From Rouxiella sp. WC2420 (GTDB taxonomy: Bacteria; Pseudomonadota; Gammaproteobacteria; Enterobacterales; Enterobacteriaceae), in contig NZ_CP165628.1 of the NCBI RefSeq assembly GCF_041200025.1, forward strand, positions 2,418,001 to 2,482,000: a DNA stretch of 64,000 nucleotides. The letters run 5' to 3'. A program made the position numbers and the translations under genes. Shown here one piece after another: positions 27,659-35,658 of the stretch. Each line of letters begins with the position of its first letter. Position 1 is the stretch's first letter. Under the pieces are notes generated by a model. The model made no database searches. It had not been told where the DNA came from and was given only the letters and a program-made list of their open reading frames with translations.

Positions 27659-28565
27659 CAGCACTTCGGTGCAGGAAAAATGGCCGCAGGGCAAGCGCTG
27701 CGCGGTGGTGATTACTTTCGATTTCAATGATATTCAGGGCATTCTCAGTCAGGTTCCAGCCGTGGCCGGGCGCGAAAAAACGCTGTCGGTCTGGCGTTAT
27801 GGCACGCTGCGCGGCATTGATCGCATTCTGGCCATGCTGGCGGAAAAAAACCTGCGCAGCAGTTGGGTCGTACCGGGAATTGTTGCAGACGACCATCCGC
27901 AAAAAATCACCCAGATTGCTCGCGCTGGCCACGAACTGGCGACCAGCGGCTATGAGTTTGCCAAATTTGATGACCTGAGCCTCGAGGAACAAGTTTCCAG
28001 CCTGCAACGCGGGCAGGCGGCGCTAAAGGCTTATACCGGTGAACAACCGCGAGGTTTTAGAATTCCTGCCGGTAACTGGGCGCCGGGATTTGCCGATGCG
28101 CTGAGCGAAGCGGGCATTGACTGGAGCTCTTCTTGGCGCGGCGACGATTTGCCTTATTTTCAGCCGACGAGCACCGGGGAACAGTCGCAGTTGGTTGAAT
28201 TACCTATGCATTACGAGCTGGAGGATGAGCCTTACTTTGCCTTCAACCTTTCACCGGCGGTACCTCCGGCGCAGTCGCGGATTGCTTCTTACCGCCACAC
28301 GCTGGGCAATATGAAGATGGATTTCGACGGTTTTTACCGTTTTGGCCTTTGCTATGTGCTGCGTCTGCATCCAGAGGTCATTGGCACGGCAGGGCGCATT
28401 GGCATGCTGGCAGAGCTGTTGGATTATATCACTTCAAAGCCGGATGTCTGGGTTGCTACGGCAGGGGAAGTCGCTGACTGGTGGCGGCAAACGCAGCCGC
28501 AAAATGAGGCGTCGCATCCGGCGCAAATCTGGCAGCAGCATACACAGAATGGAGTGCAGCCGTGA
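27648..28565 (+). CDS. Polysaccharide deacetylase-fold protein lacking metal-ligand histidines
   Basis: A paralogue of the preceding gene, 305 residues, overlapping it by 11 bases. Matching segments include FDFNDIQG, GHELATSGYEFAKFDDL, GFRIPAGNW, SSSWRGDDLPYF and RLHPEVIGTAGRI. The metal site has eroded: the first Asp is kept (Asp25) but the second is Asn27, and the HGYRH pair has become SGYEF (Ser100, Phe104). It is therefore unlikely to bind metal in the usual way; it may be a non-catalytic partner of the first protein or use a different chemistry. The 4-base overlap with the next gene (GTGA) indicates tight coexpression. Confidence 0.78.
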   Translation: MSNNSTSVQEKWPQGKRCAVVITFDFNDIQGILSQVPAVAGREKTLSVWRYGTLRGIDRILAMLAEKNLRSSWVVPGIVADDHPQKITQIARAGHELATSGYEFAKFDDLSLEEQVSSLQRGQAALKAYTGEQPRGFRIPAGNWAPGFADALSEAGIDWSSSWRGDDLPYFQPTSTGEQSQLVELPMHYELEDEPYFAFNLSPAVPPAQSRIASYRHTLGNMKMDFDGFYRFGLCYVLRLHPEVIGTAGRIGMLAELLDYITSKPDVWVATAGEVADWWRQTQPQNEASHPAQIWQQHTQNGVQP

Positions 28566-29926
28566 GTCAGTGCATGGATTTTCAATCGCAACTGGTAGCT
28601 TTCGTTTGCGATACCCAATTTGATGATTTACCTGCCAGTCTGGTCGCGCGCACCAAGCGGCACATTATCGATACTCTTGGCGCGGGTCTAGTCGGTGCGA
28701 CCAGTGAGGTGGCTAAAGACATGGCCGCGATATTGTTAACTGAAGGTGCAGCCCCGATTGCTGCATTGTGGGGACGAGGGGAAAAAACCTCACCGCGCAA
28801 TGCGGCCTTGCTCAACGGCATTGCCGCTCACGCGCTGGAGCTGGACGACACGGGTGGCTGTGACCATTCCGGCGCGGTGGTAATCCCGGCCATGCTGGCA
28901 GTTTTACCGTTGTGTGAAAAACCGGTCAGTGGTGAAGAGTTTATTACTGCCGTGGTATTGGGGTATGACGTGGCGCGGCGAGTATTGGAGGCCTGTGGCG
29001 GTTACTCGGCGCACAACGGCGCGGGCTGGCATTCGACATCAACCTGCGGCGTGTTTGGTGCTGCGGTTGCCGCCGGTAGATTATTGGCTCTGAACAGCGC
29101 GCAGATTTCAGCGGCCTTGGGCATCGCGGGAAGTTTCAGCGGCGGCCTGTGGGCGTTTATCCATGACGGCTCACAAAGTAAAAAACTGCATGCCGGACGC
29201 GCGGCCGAGGGCGGCGTGCTTGCGGCGTTAAGTGCGCAGGCGGGGATCACTGGCCCCACAGGTTTGTTTGAAGATCACTGGGGCGGTTTTCTAAAAACGC
29301 TGGCACCGACCACTGCACAGCCACGGGCGCTGGTCGCTGATTTAGGGCTGGTGTGGAAACTGATGCGCTGTTCAATCAAACCTTATGCCTCATGTCGCGG
29401 TACGCATTCGGCAATCGATGCTACCGGAATTTTGCTTGCGCATTTGGGAATGAAAACGGAAGACGTTGAGCGTATAGAAGTGACGATGTCACCTTTTTTG
29501 CAGGAAATGTGTGGCGATGAAAAAATAAGTTCGCTGGCCGCCGCGCAAATGAGTATCCGCTATGCGGTGGCCGCGCGCTGGATTTACGGCCATGCGGGAC
29601 TAGACGCCTATGGCGAGCAGCAGCGCCGCGATCCGGCCTTATTGGACGCCATCTCGCGGATATCGTTGAATGTTGATGCCAGCTTTAGTGCCGATGGCGA
29701 GCCGGAAGTAACGTTAATCGCTAAAAATGGTCAGCGCCTGAGTCACTGCGTGGATATCGCGCTGGGTGCGCCGGGAAACCCGGTTAGCGATCAGCAGCTA
29801 CAAGACAAGTTTATTTCATTGGCAACCAGAGCGATTAGTCTGCCAAAGGCACATGAGTTGTGGGCAAAGGCATTGGCGCTGGAAACAGAATCCTCTGTGG
29901 ATGAGTGGCTGGAGAATCTGTTTTGA
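28562..29926 (+). CDS. MmgE/PrpD family protein (possible epimerase or dehydratase)
   Basis: A member of the MmgE/PrpD family, 454 residues, which includes 2-methylcitrate dehydratase, cis-aconitate decarboxylase and iminodisuccinate epimerase. It starts with GTG overlapping the previous stop. Motifs: HIIDTLGAGL, GIAAHALELDDTG, GWHSTSTCGVFGAA, SKKLHAGRAAEGGVLAALSAQAGITGP, and KPYASCRGTHSAIDA with the lysine (about Lys273) that corresponds to a catalytic base in the epimerase. Its place beside a lyase of the argininosuccinate/EDDS type makes an epimerase role attractive, since such lyases act on one stereoisomer. It ends the operon. Confidence 0.83.
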   Translation: MSQCMDFQSQLVAFVCDTQFDDLPASLVARTKRHIIDTLGAGLVGATSEVAKDMAAILLTEGAAPIAALWGRGEKTSPRNAALLNGIAAHALELDDTGGCDHSGAVVIPAMLAVLPLCEKPVSGEEFITAVVLGYDVARRVLEACGGYSAHNGAGWHSTSTCGVFGAAVAAGRLLALNSAQISAALGIAGSFSGGLWAFIHDGSQSKKLHAGRAAEGGVLAALSAQAGITGPTGLFEDHWGGFLKTLAPTTAQPRALVADLGLVWKLMRCSIKPYASCRGTHSAIDATGILLAHLGMKTEDVERIEVTMSPFLQEMCGDEKISSLAAAQMSIRYAVAARWIYGHAGLDAYGEQQRRDPALLDAISRISLNVDASFSADGEPEVTLIAKNGQRLSHCVDIALGAPGNPVSDQQLQDKFISLATRAISLPKAHELWAKALALETESSVDEWLENLF

Positions 29927-29995
29927 AACAGCGTTGACCTCTCAGGTATAGCCGCCAGAAATTAACCTGATAAAACAATTAACCTAATAAAACAG

Positions 29996-30013
29996 TGGGT
30001 GCGTGAGCACCCA
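29996..30013. terminator. Terminator between PrpD-like gene and nitrilase gene
   Basis: TGGGTGC (29996-30002), loop GTGA, GCACCCA (30007-30013), followed by TTAGTCATTTTTT. The T-run supports termination of the rightward operon; the hairpin also lies just beyond the convergent nitrilase gene. Confidence 0.7.
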
Positions 30014-30024
30014 TTAGTCATTTT

Positions 30025-30873
30025 TTACGGCAGCGTATAGACATCGGGCCGCCGGTCTTTTAATACCTGATTAAAATCGTTCCAGTTACGATGACGTTTG
30101 GCATCGGCCAGATTTATCGTAGCGAGGACTATCTCGGGATTTTTGCTGCTGGCGGGACCAGCCACCGGCCAGCCGGTATAGCTGGTAATCAGGCTTTGGC
30201 CGATAAACGGCTGGTCGCGTTCAATGCCAACGCGATCGGCGGCAGCAATATAGAGAGAATTGGTGTGCGAGGCTGCCATCACCAAAATATTAGCCATTGC
30301 CTCTCTGCCTGGGTCTTGACCGGGAATCGGTACCCAATTGGTCGGCACGCACACAATATCCGCGCCCTGTAATGCCGCCATGCGAAAGCTTTCAGGGAAC
30401 CAGCAGTCGTAGCATATCTGACAACCCAGAGTGCCAATGCGAGTTTTAAATACTGGGAAGCCCAGATTGCCCGGCTCGAAGAACAGCGCTTCGTCGCCCC
30501 ACAAATGCACTTTCCGATAGCGGCCAATCAGTCCTTCCGGCCCGATAATCACCGCTGAGTTATAGAGACTTTCGTTTTCGCGTTCGGTAATCCCTGCAAC
30601 CAGATAAATATTCAACCGCGCAGCGCAATCAATCCACGCCTGTGTTGACGCACCCTGCGGGATAACTTCTGCCAGAGAAAAAGCCTCCTCGCGAGAAGCA
30701 AAAACGTAGCCGGTATTACATAGCTCGGGCAGAACCAGCAGATTGGCACCCTTGGCGGCTGCCTGTTCAATCATGGCAATGCTGGCTGCGACGTTATGCG
30801 CGGTTTCACCAAAAACCGGTTCCATCTGAAGACAAGCCACGGTGACCGGGGCTTCATTGCGAGAAGAGGCCAT
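30025..30873 (-). CDS. Carbon-nitrogen hydrolase (nitrilase family amidase)
   Basis: A nitrilase-superfamily hydrolase of 282 residues, cytoplasmic. The catalytic triad is visible as Glu50 in VLPELCNTGYV, Lys121 in RYRKVHLWGDE and Cys154 in GCQICYDCWFPE. Members split amides, carbamoyl groups or half-amides, for example aliphatic amidases and N-carbamoyl amino acid hydrolases. It is transcribed toward the operon that ends with the PrpD-like gene, and a YddG-type exporter gene follows upstream after 57 bases. In context it could hydrolyse the half-amide produced by an imidase-type neighbour. Ribosome site is weak (CAGGAGTC before ATG). Confidence 0.87.
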   Translation of the reverse strand: MASSRNEAPVTVACLQMEPVFGETAHNVAASIAMIEQAAAKGANLLVLPELCNTGYVFASREEAFSLAEVIPQGASTQAWIDCAARLNIYLVAGITERENESLYNSAVIIGPEGLIGRYRKVHLWGDEALFFEPGNLGFPVFKTRIGTLGCQICYDCWFPESFRMAALQGADIVCVPTNWVPIPGQDPGREAMANILVMAASHTNSLYIAAADRVGIERDQPFIGQSLITSYTGWPVAGPASSKNPEIVLATINLADAKRHRNWNDFNQVLKDRRPDVYTLP

Positions 30874-30930
30874 AGTTTGACTCCTGGTTTTTACAGACTG
30901 GCAAGCATTGCCGGTCGGAAAAGTATTAGC

Positions 30931-31866
30931 TCAATCTAAATGCTGCTGATTGACGGAGGTTACCGTTCTAACTTTTGTTCGCGTTGACCGCCAGCAAATT
31001 AAAGAACCCAGGCTGACCATTGCTGCTCCCTGCCAAAATGAAATACCGAGCGGAGTGGAAAGAATAAACGCCGCCAGTGCCGAAGAGAAGATAGGAATAA
31101 AATAGGAGGCAGTCGCCAACACTGTGACATTGCCATGCAGAATACCAATATTCCACGCCGCATATCCACAGCCTAACGCCACGGCGGCCAGCACCAGGCT
31201 AATAGCAGCGTGCGGAGTGAAATGCAGGGTTGCAGCAGAACCAGTCGCATATTTTATCCACAAAGTTGCAGCGGTCAGCATAAAGAACAGCGTGATACCG
31301 TTGCTGCCGTTGGCTTTTTTGCTGGTCAAAATACAATACAGCGACCAGATAATTGCTCCGGCAAAAGCCAGCCCGTAACTCAGCGGATTGCTTTGCACAT
31401 TGGCGGCAATCGACACCAGCGAAAGTCCCCGATTGCCGCTTAGCACCCAGCATAAACCCACAAACGAAAGCACCATGCCGGGTATCAGCAACAGGTTGGC
31501 CTTTTGTTGTTTGAAAATCACCGCCATTAGAATAGTCATGCTCGGCCACAGATAGTTGACCATCCCAACCTCGATAGACTGGCTGTGATTAAGGGCAAAG
31601 CCTAAAGACAGCGACAGGCAGATTTCATAGGACACAAACAGCAGGCTGCCGAAATAAAGATAAATTCGCGGGAAGCTGCCGAGTTTGGGAATGCCGACGG
31701 TAAAGAATAACAACACTGAGGCCAGGCTGTAGAGCATCGCCGCGCCGCCCACCGGACCTAGCCCTTCGGCGACGCTGCGGATAAGCCCGGCGACCGAGCT
31801 GAAGAAAATCACTGCCAGCAAACCGATAAGCGTGGCTTGCCTGGCAGAAAAGGTTAACCGATCCAC
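30931..31866 (-). CDS. yddG: YddG-type aromatic amino acid exporter (DMT superfamily)
   Basis: An inner-membrane exporter with ten predicted helices, drug/metabolite transporter (EamA) family, about 311 residues from a GTG at 31866. It matches E. coli YddG in GLGPVGGAAMLYSL, GSLLFVSYEICLSLSLGFA, IEVGMVNYLWPS and GYAAWNIGILHGNVTVLA. E. coli YddG exports aromatic amino acids and related compounds. The GTG start is chosen because residues further up belong to the reading frame of the preceding gene; it overlaps the uppP end by 13 bases and has no good ribosome site, implying translational coupling. Its link to a UppP-family gene is unusual. Confidence 0.87.
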   Translation of the reverse strand: MDRLTFSARQATLIGLLAVIFFSSVAGLIRSVAEGLGPVGGAAMLYSLASVLLFFTVGIPKLGSFPRIYLYFGSLLFVSYEICLSLSLGFALNHSQSIEVGMVNYLWPSMTILMAVIFKQQKANLLLIPGMVLSFVGLCWVLSGNRGLSLVSIAANVQSNPLSYGLAFAGAIIWSLYCILTSKKANGSNGITLFFMLTAATLWIKYATGSAATLHFTPHAAISLVLAAVALGCGYAAWNIGILHGNVTVLATASYFIPIFSSALAAFILSTPLGISFWQGAAMVSLGSLICWRSTRTKVRTVTSVNQQHLD

Positions 31867-32693
31867 AGAACGACACAGGCAGCAAAAATACAATACCCGC
31901 CAAATAGGTGCCATTTCCCATGCTCGAGCCATCCGGCCAGCCAGCGCAGCGCGACCAATCCGGCGATAAAACTGAACACCATTCCCATCAGGCTCGGCAA
32001 CAGGATACCACTAAAAGCCGCAACGGGAGCCGCGCCTGCCGCCGGGTGATACACGCGCAGTGCTTCTTTCACGATGACCGCCGGGGTTAATACCACCGCC
32101 AGTGCAAAACTGAACTCTTCCGCCGTTTTACGCGCTACGCCCATCGATAAACCGGTCGATATGGTTGCACCAGAACGGGAAAATCCGCGGAATGGCAGGC
32201 AAAGACCTTGAACAAAACCGATAGACAGCGACTGTAAAATCGACATTCCAGGAGCCTGACGTTCTTTAATGCGTGAGGAAATCAGGATCAGGATACCTGC
32301 GGCCAACAGTCCCGAGGCGATAAGTTTACTGTTGCTGAATAGCGATTCGATTTGAAAATCGGAAGCATTACCGGCGTAAAATTTCTTGATCAATTTTTGC
32401 AACGATAGTCCAACAATGCCGGTCATTACGGTAGCTAAAACGATGTGTAGCGCGATGCGTTTAAACGCTGCAAAAGAACTGAAATAGGAATCACGCCATG
32501 ATTTCCAGAAAAATACGATAACCGCAAACATGGTACCCGTGTGCAGCATCACTAAAAGCAAAGTCATATTCGGCGCGCTAGGGTCCAGCCCGAGCAGTTT
32601 TTCCGCCATGATCACGTGAGCCGAGCTTGATACCGGCAGTAATTCCGCCAGCCCCTGAATAACTGCCAAAATGAAAATATTCAAAAATGTCAT
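31854..32693 (-). CDS. uppP: Undecaprenyl-diphosphatase family protein (UppP/BacA)
   Basis: An integral membrane pyrophosphatase of the BacA/UppP family, 279 residues, that recycles undecaprenyl diphosphate to the monophosphate carrier for cell-wall and polymer synthesis. The two family motifs are visible: AELLPVSSSAHVIM (usual form E-x-LPVSSTGHL) and FRGFSRSGATISTG (usual PG-x-SRSG). Hydrophobic segments cover most of the length. It is probably an accessory paralogue rather than the housekeeping copy, given the variant first motif and the accessory context. It precedes and overlaps yddG by 13 bases on the same strand. Confidence 0.85.
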   Translation of the reverse strand: MTFLNIFILAVIQGLAELLPVSSSAHVIMAEKLLGLDPSAPNMTLLLVMLHTGTMFAVIVFFWKSWRDSYFSSFAAFKRIALHIVLATVMTGIVGLSLQKLIKKFYAGNASDFQIESLFSNSKLIASGLLAAGILILISSRIKERQAPGMSILQSLSIGFVQGLCLPFRGFSRSGATISTGLSMGVARKTAEEFSFALAVVLTPAVIVKEALRVYHPAAGAAPVAAFSGILLPSLMGMVFSFIAGLVALRWLAGWLEHGKWHLFGGYCIFAACVVLWIG

Positions 32694-33071
32694 ACGTTCT
32701 CCGTAAAGGGCTGGGATTCATCACGTTTTTGTTTAAAAGAGCGATCGGCTATCACTATAGGTCGGAGTTATTTCAAATTTAATGTTTATCTGTTGCTGAC
32801 AAGGGCAATCCAAGTTTTGTTTAGTATTCATTTATTAATAAACCAAAGGGCTAGAATTAGGAAACAATCTTTATCAAAACTTGTCGAGTTTATAGCCCTG
32901 CACCGCAGTCAGATACCGACTCAGCGCCAATGATGTTGTCCAAATGACAAACTTAACCTATCTACTTATATTGCAAGCTTAAAAAGGGTATTAAACTTAT
33001 TGACATAAAATATTGTCCCACCTCAATATGCAATAGCATCGACTAATAATTCCTCTAAAACTGCCGGAGAA
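32694..33071. promoter_or_regulatory. Divergent intergenic region before the NMT1-type operon
   Basis: A 378-bp AT-rich gap between the divergent uppP-yddG pair and the NMT1-type transporter operon. A good -35 element TTGACA lies at 33000-33005, with a weak -10-like CAATAT at 33024-33029 (18-bp spacing), about 43 bases before the binding-protein start. I see no gene, riboswitch-like structure or clear operator; in particular no THI-box pattern was recognised. Confidence 0.35.
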
Positions 33072-34082
33072 ATGAACATGAAGAGACGTACATTTTTAGC
33101 TGGGACCGTTTTGGCTGGGGCCACGTTGCTCAGCACTCTGTTGCCGGTAGTGGGAGGAATTTCGACAGCCTCCGCGGCATCGTTGACCAAAGTCACGTTT
33201 ATTCAGGAATGGCCGGTGGCCGATGGTTTCTGGATCCCATGGATTTTGGGTAAAGAAAAAGGATTTTATGCCCAGGAAGGTATCGACCTGGATATTGTGG
33301 CCCCGCCGACCGTGGCCGACACCATGAAGTTTCTCGGTACGGGTCGCGCCAATGTCGCCTTTACCACGGTAATGGACATCATATTTGCCAAAGAGCAGGG
33401 CGCGCCGGTGCAGGCAATTGGCCGTTACGGTAAAGAGAATAACTGGGGCATTATCAGTCAGCAGGGCAAGCCTTATACAGTGGCGGAGCTAAAAGGAAAA
33501 ACCGTGGGTATCTATAATGATGCCTGGACCAAGGCGCAGCTGGCGCTGATGCTTAAAAGCGCAGGCCTGACGTTGAATGACGTACAAATGGTGACCGCTG
33601 CGGATGATACCGTGCCGCTTTTGCTGCAAAAACGTGTGGACGTGATAACGGGTATCACCAATGCCGAAGGCACTGAGATGACCACGACCGGTAAGCAAAA
33701 ACCTGAATTCTTGCCGGCTATCGCCCACGGCGTGCCGAATACGCCAATCTTTATGCTGGCAGGCAATCAGCAGTGGCTGAAAGCCAACCCTGAATTAGCT
33801 AAAGCCTTTATGCGTGCCACGGTGAAAAGTATTAAATATGCTGTCGATCACCCTGATGAGGGCGTGCAGGCCTTCGCTACCGCCTACAGCAAAGCCTATG
33901 ACCCGGTCTATATCAAACAGCAGTGGGCGGACACCATCCCACTTCTGGCACCGGCCGACAGTAAATCACTGGCGCAGGAAGCGGTAACCTGGCAGAGCCT
34001 GCTGACAGCAATTAAAGCCGAAGGCATTGTCAAAGACCCGCTCCCGGCGGACCAGTATTTTACCAATCAGTATTTGCCTTAA
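33072..34082 (+). CDS. NMT1/THI5-type ABC transporter substrate-binding protein
   Basis: A periplasmic binding protein of 336 residues in the NMT1/SsuA-like group. The N-terminus has KRRTFLAG plus a hydrophobic segment and an ASAA cleavage-like site near residue 37, resembling a Tat signal. Conserved parts: FIQEWPVADGFWIPWILGKEKGFYAQEGIDLDIVAPPTVADTMKFLGTGRA is typical of the group in order, with AELKGKTVGIYNDAW later. Possible ligands in the family include pyrimidine thiamin precursors, nitrate and sulfonates. A short M24 peptidase-fold gene separates it from its ATPase and permease genes. The ATG at 33072 has GGAGA five bases ahead. Confidence 0.87.
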   Translation: MNMKRRTFLAGTVLAGATLLSTLLPVVGGISTASAASLTKVTFIQEWPVADGFWIPWILGKEKGFYAQEGIDLDIVAPPTVADTMKFLGTGRANVAFTTVMDIIFAKEQGAPVQAIGRYGKENNWGIISQQGKPYTVAELKGKTVGIYNDAWTKAQLALMLKSAGLTLNDVQMVTAADDTVPLLLQKRVDVITGITNAEGTEMTTTGKQKPEFLPAIAHGVPNTPIFMLAGNQQWLKANPELAKAFMRATVKSIKYAVDHPDEGVQAFATAYSKAYDPVYIKQQWADTIPLLAPADSKSLAQEAVTWQSLLTAIKAEGIVKDPLPADQYFTNQYLP

Positions 34083-34091
34083 GGGGGCTTG

Positions 34092-34802
34092 ATGAGCTCT
34101 CCATCTTCTTCTTTGAAACCGGCCTGGGCTTATCGTCCCGGGCCGGACATTGCTTTTCACGCGCCAGCCGGACTGCGTGCTGCCCAGAAGCTGGCAAAGC
34201 AGGCTGCAATGGTCGGCGTTAACGCAGCGCGAACCGGAATTAGCGAGACAGAGGTTGAACAGCAGGTGCATGACTACCTGCTAAGCCAGGGCGCACAAGG
34301 GATCTGGACCATCACTAATGTCGGGTTAGGTGAAAACACACGCGTCTGTTTTCCGACCCAGGGACCCGGTACGCAGCAGGCCGCTGCTCAAGATGTGTTG
34401 ATGGTTGACGTGCATCCGATCACCGCCGATGGCTCTTGGGGGGACTGTACTCGTTGTGCGGTAATGGGTGATTATCCGGAGGCTGCGCAGGCGCTGAAAG
34501 ACCTGGAACGCATCCATTATGAAACGCTGGCACAGTGTCGGCCGGGAATGCCTGCCAGTGAGTTGTTTGGCCTGTCTCATGAAAGGTTGACGGCAGAGGG
34601 CTTTATTCTGTTGGATCTGCTGGGCAACATCGGTCATTCACTGACGGCCGGTGCGGCCTACACTCACGGGTTCATTGATGCCGGAAACATTACGCCGATG
34701 TGGGGAGCCTGGGCTATCGAACCCTTTGCACAGCGCGGTGAGGTAGCAGTGAAAGTTGAGGATGTAGTCTGGTTCGGCCGCGATGGCTGCGAGACTCTTT
34801 AG
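34092..34802 (+). CDS. M24-family metallopeptidase fold protein (aminopeptidase P/creatinase-like)
   Basis: A compact pita-bread fold protein of 236 residues lacking the N-terminal domain of full aminopeptidase P. The five metal ligands are all identifiable: Asp in MVDVHPITADG, Asp in WGDCTRCAVMG, His in GNIGHSLTAG, Glu in WAIEPFAQ and Glu in VKVEDVVWF. It should therefore be an active dimetal enzyme such as an Xaa-Pro peptidase, creatinase-like or other C-N hydrolase. It is inserted between the binding-protein and ATPase genes of an ABC transporter (9-base gap before it), which suggests that it acts on the imported compound. No signal peptide is visible. Confidence 0.83.
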   Translation: MSSPSSSLKPAWAYRPGPDIAFHAPAGLRAAQKLAKQAAMVGVNAARTGISETEVEQQVHDYLLSQGAQGIWTITNVGLGENTRVCFPTQGPGTQQAAAQDVLMVDVHPITADGSWGDCTRCAVMGDYPEAAQALKDLERIHYETLAQCRPGMPASELFGLSHERLTAEGFILLDLLGNIGHSLTAGAAYTHGFIDAGNITPMWGAWAIEPFAQRGEVAVKVEDVVWFGRDGCETL

Positions 34803-34857
34803 CATCAATCACCACCGAGTCGCCAAACTTTGCCAGACCAGAAGGAGATAGAAATTA

Positions 34858-35658
34858 ATGAGTTATCCTAAGCTGTCGCTGCAAAATGTGACACGTCGTT
34901 TTGGCAGTATGACTGCGTTGGCGCCTACAGATTTACTCGTCCAGGAAGGCGAGTTCGTCTGCGTGGTTGGGCCTTCGGGGTGCGGAAAGAGTACCCTTTT
35001 TAACCTGATTTCTGGCGTGCTGAAACCAGACTCTGGCACTATTTTGATTGATAATCAGGATGTGACCGGCAGCAGTGGCCACGTTGGTTATATGTTGCAA
35101 AAAGACCTGCTGCTGCCGTGGATGACGGTAATCGACAATATCGTACTCGGCGCTATCCTCAAGGGCGGGGCGAGCAAGGCGCAGCGTGCGGCTGGCGTGG
35201 CGCTGGCGAAACGCTATGGGTTAGGGGAGTTTATCAACCATTATCCTGCGGCGCTTTCAGGAGGAATGCGTCAACGTGTGGCGCTGATGCGTACTCTGGC
35301 CATGCAACACGAAATCATGCTTTTGGACGAGCCGTTCGGTGCGCTGGACTCGCAGACTCGGCTTTCGATGCAGCAATGGTTGCTGACGGTGTGGTCAGAA
35401 CAAAAGCGCACAGTGATTTTTGTCACCCATGACATTGACGAGGCCGTGTTTTTGGCTGACCGAGTGGTGGTGATGTCGCCACGGCCGGGGAGGATCCGTG
35501 AAATTCTGACGGTAGATATTCCTCGTCCACGGCCTTTGTCTTGCCTGACCAGCCCTGAATTTACTGCCCTGAAAAGGAAAATCCTCGATCTGGTGTTTTT
35601 GCAAGACAGCAGCTCTGAACATCACGACACTCAGGAATCTCTTGCCCATGGCTCTTGA
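34858..35658 (+). CDS. ABC transporter ATP-binding protein (TauB/SsuB type)
   Basis: The ATPase of the NMT1-type transporter, 266 residues. Walker [10 protein letters not shown] (about 41-49), Q-loop YMLQKDLLLPWMTV, signature LSGGMRQR, Walker [13 protein letters not shown], switch His [16 protein letters not shown], then MSPRPGRIREILTVDIPRPRP, typical of nitrate/taurine/pyrimidine importers. AGAAGGAGA precedes the ATG. The C-terminus overlaps the permease gene by 11 bases. Confidence 0.92.
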   Translation: MSYPKLSLQNVTRRFGSMTALAPTDLLVQEGEFVCVVGPSGCGKSTLFNLISGVLKPDSGTILIDNQDVTGSSGHVGYMLQKDLLLPWMTVIDNIVLGAILKGGASKAQRAAGVALAKRYGLGEFINHYPAALSGGMRQRVALMRTLAMQHEIMLLDEPFGALDSQTRLSMQQWLLTVWSEQKRTVIFVTHDIDEAVFLADRVVVMSPRPGRIREILTVDIPRPRPLSCLTSPEFTALKRKILDLVFLQDSSSEHHDTQESLAHGS

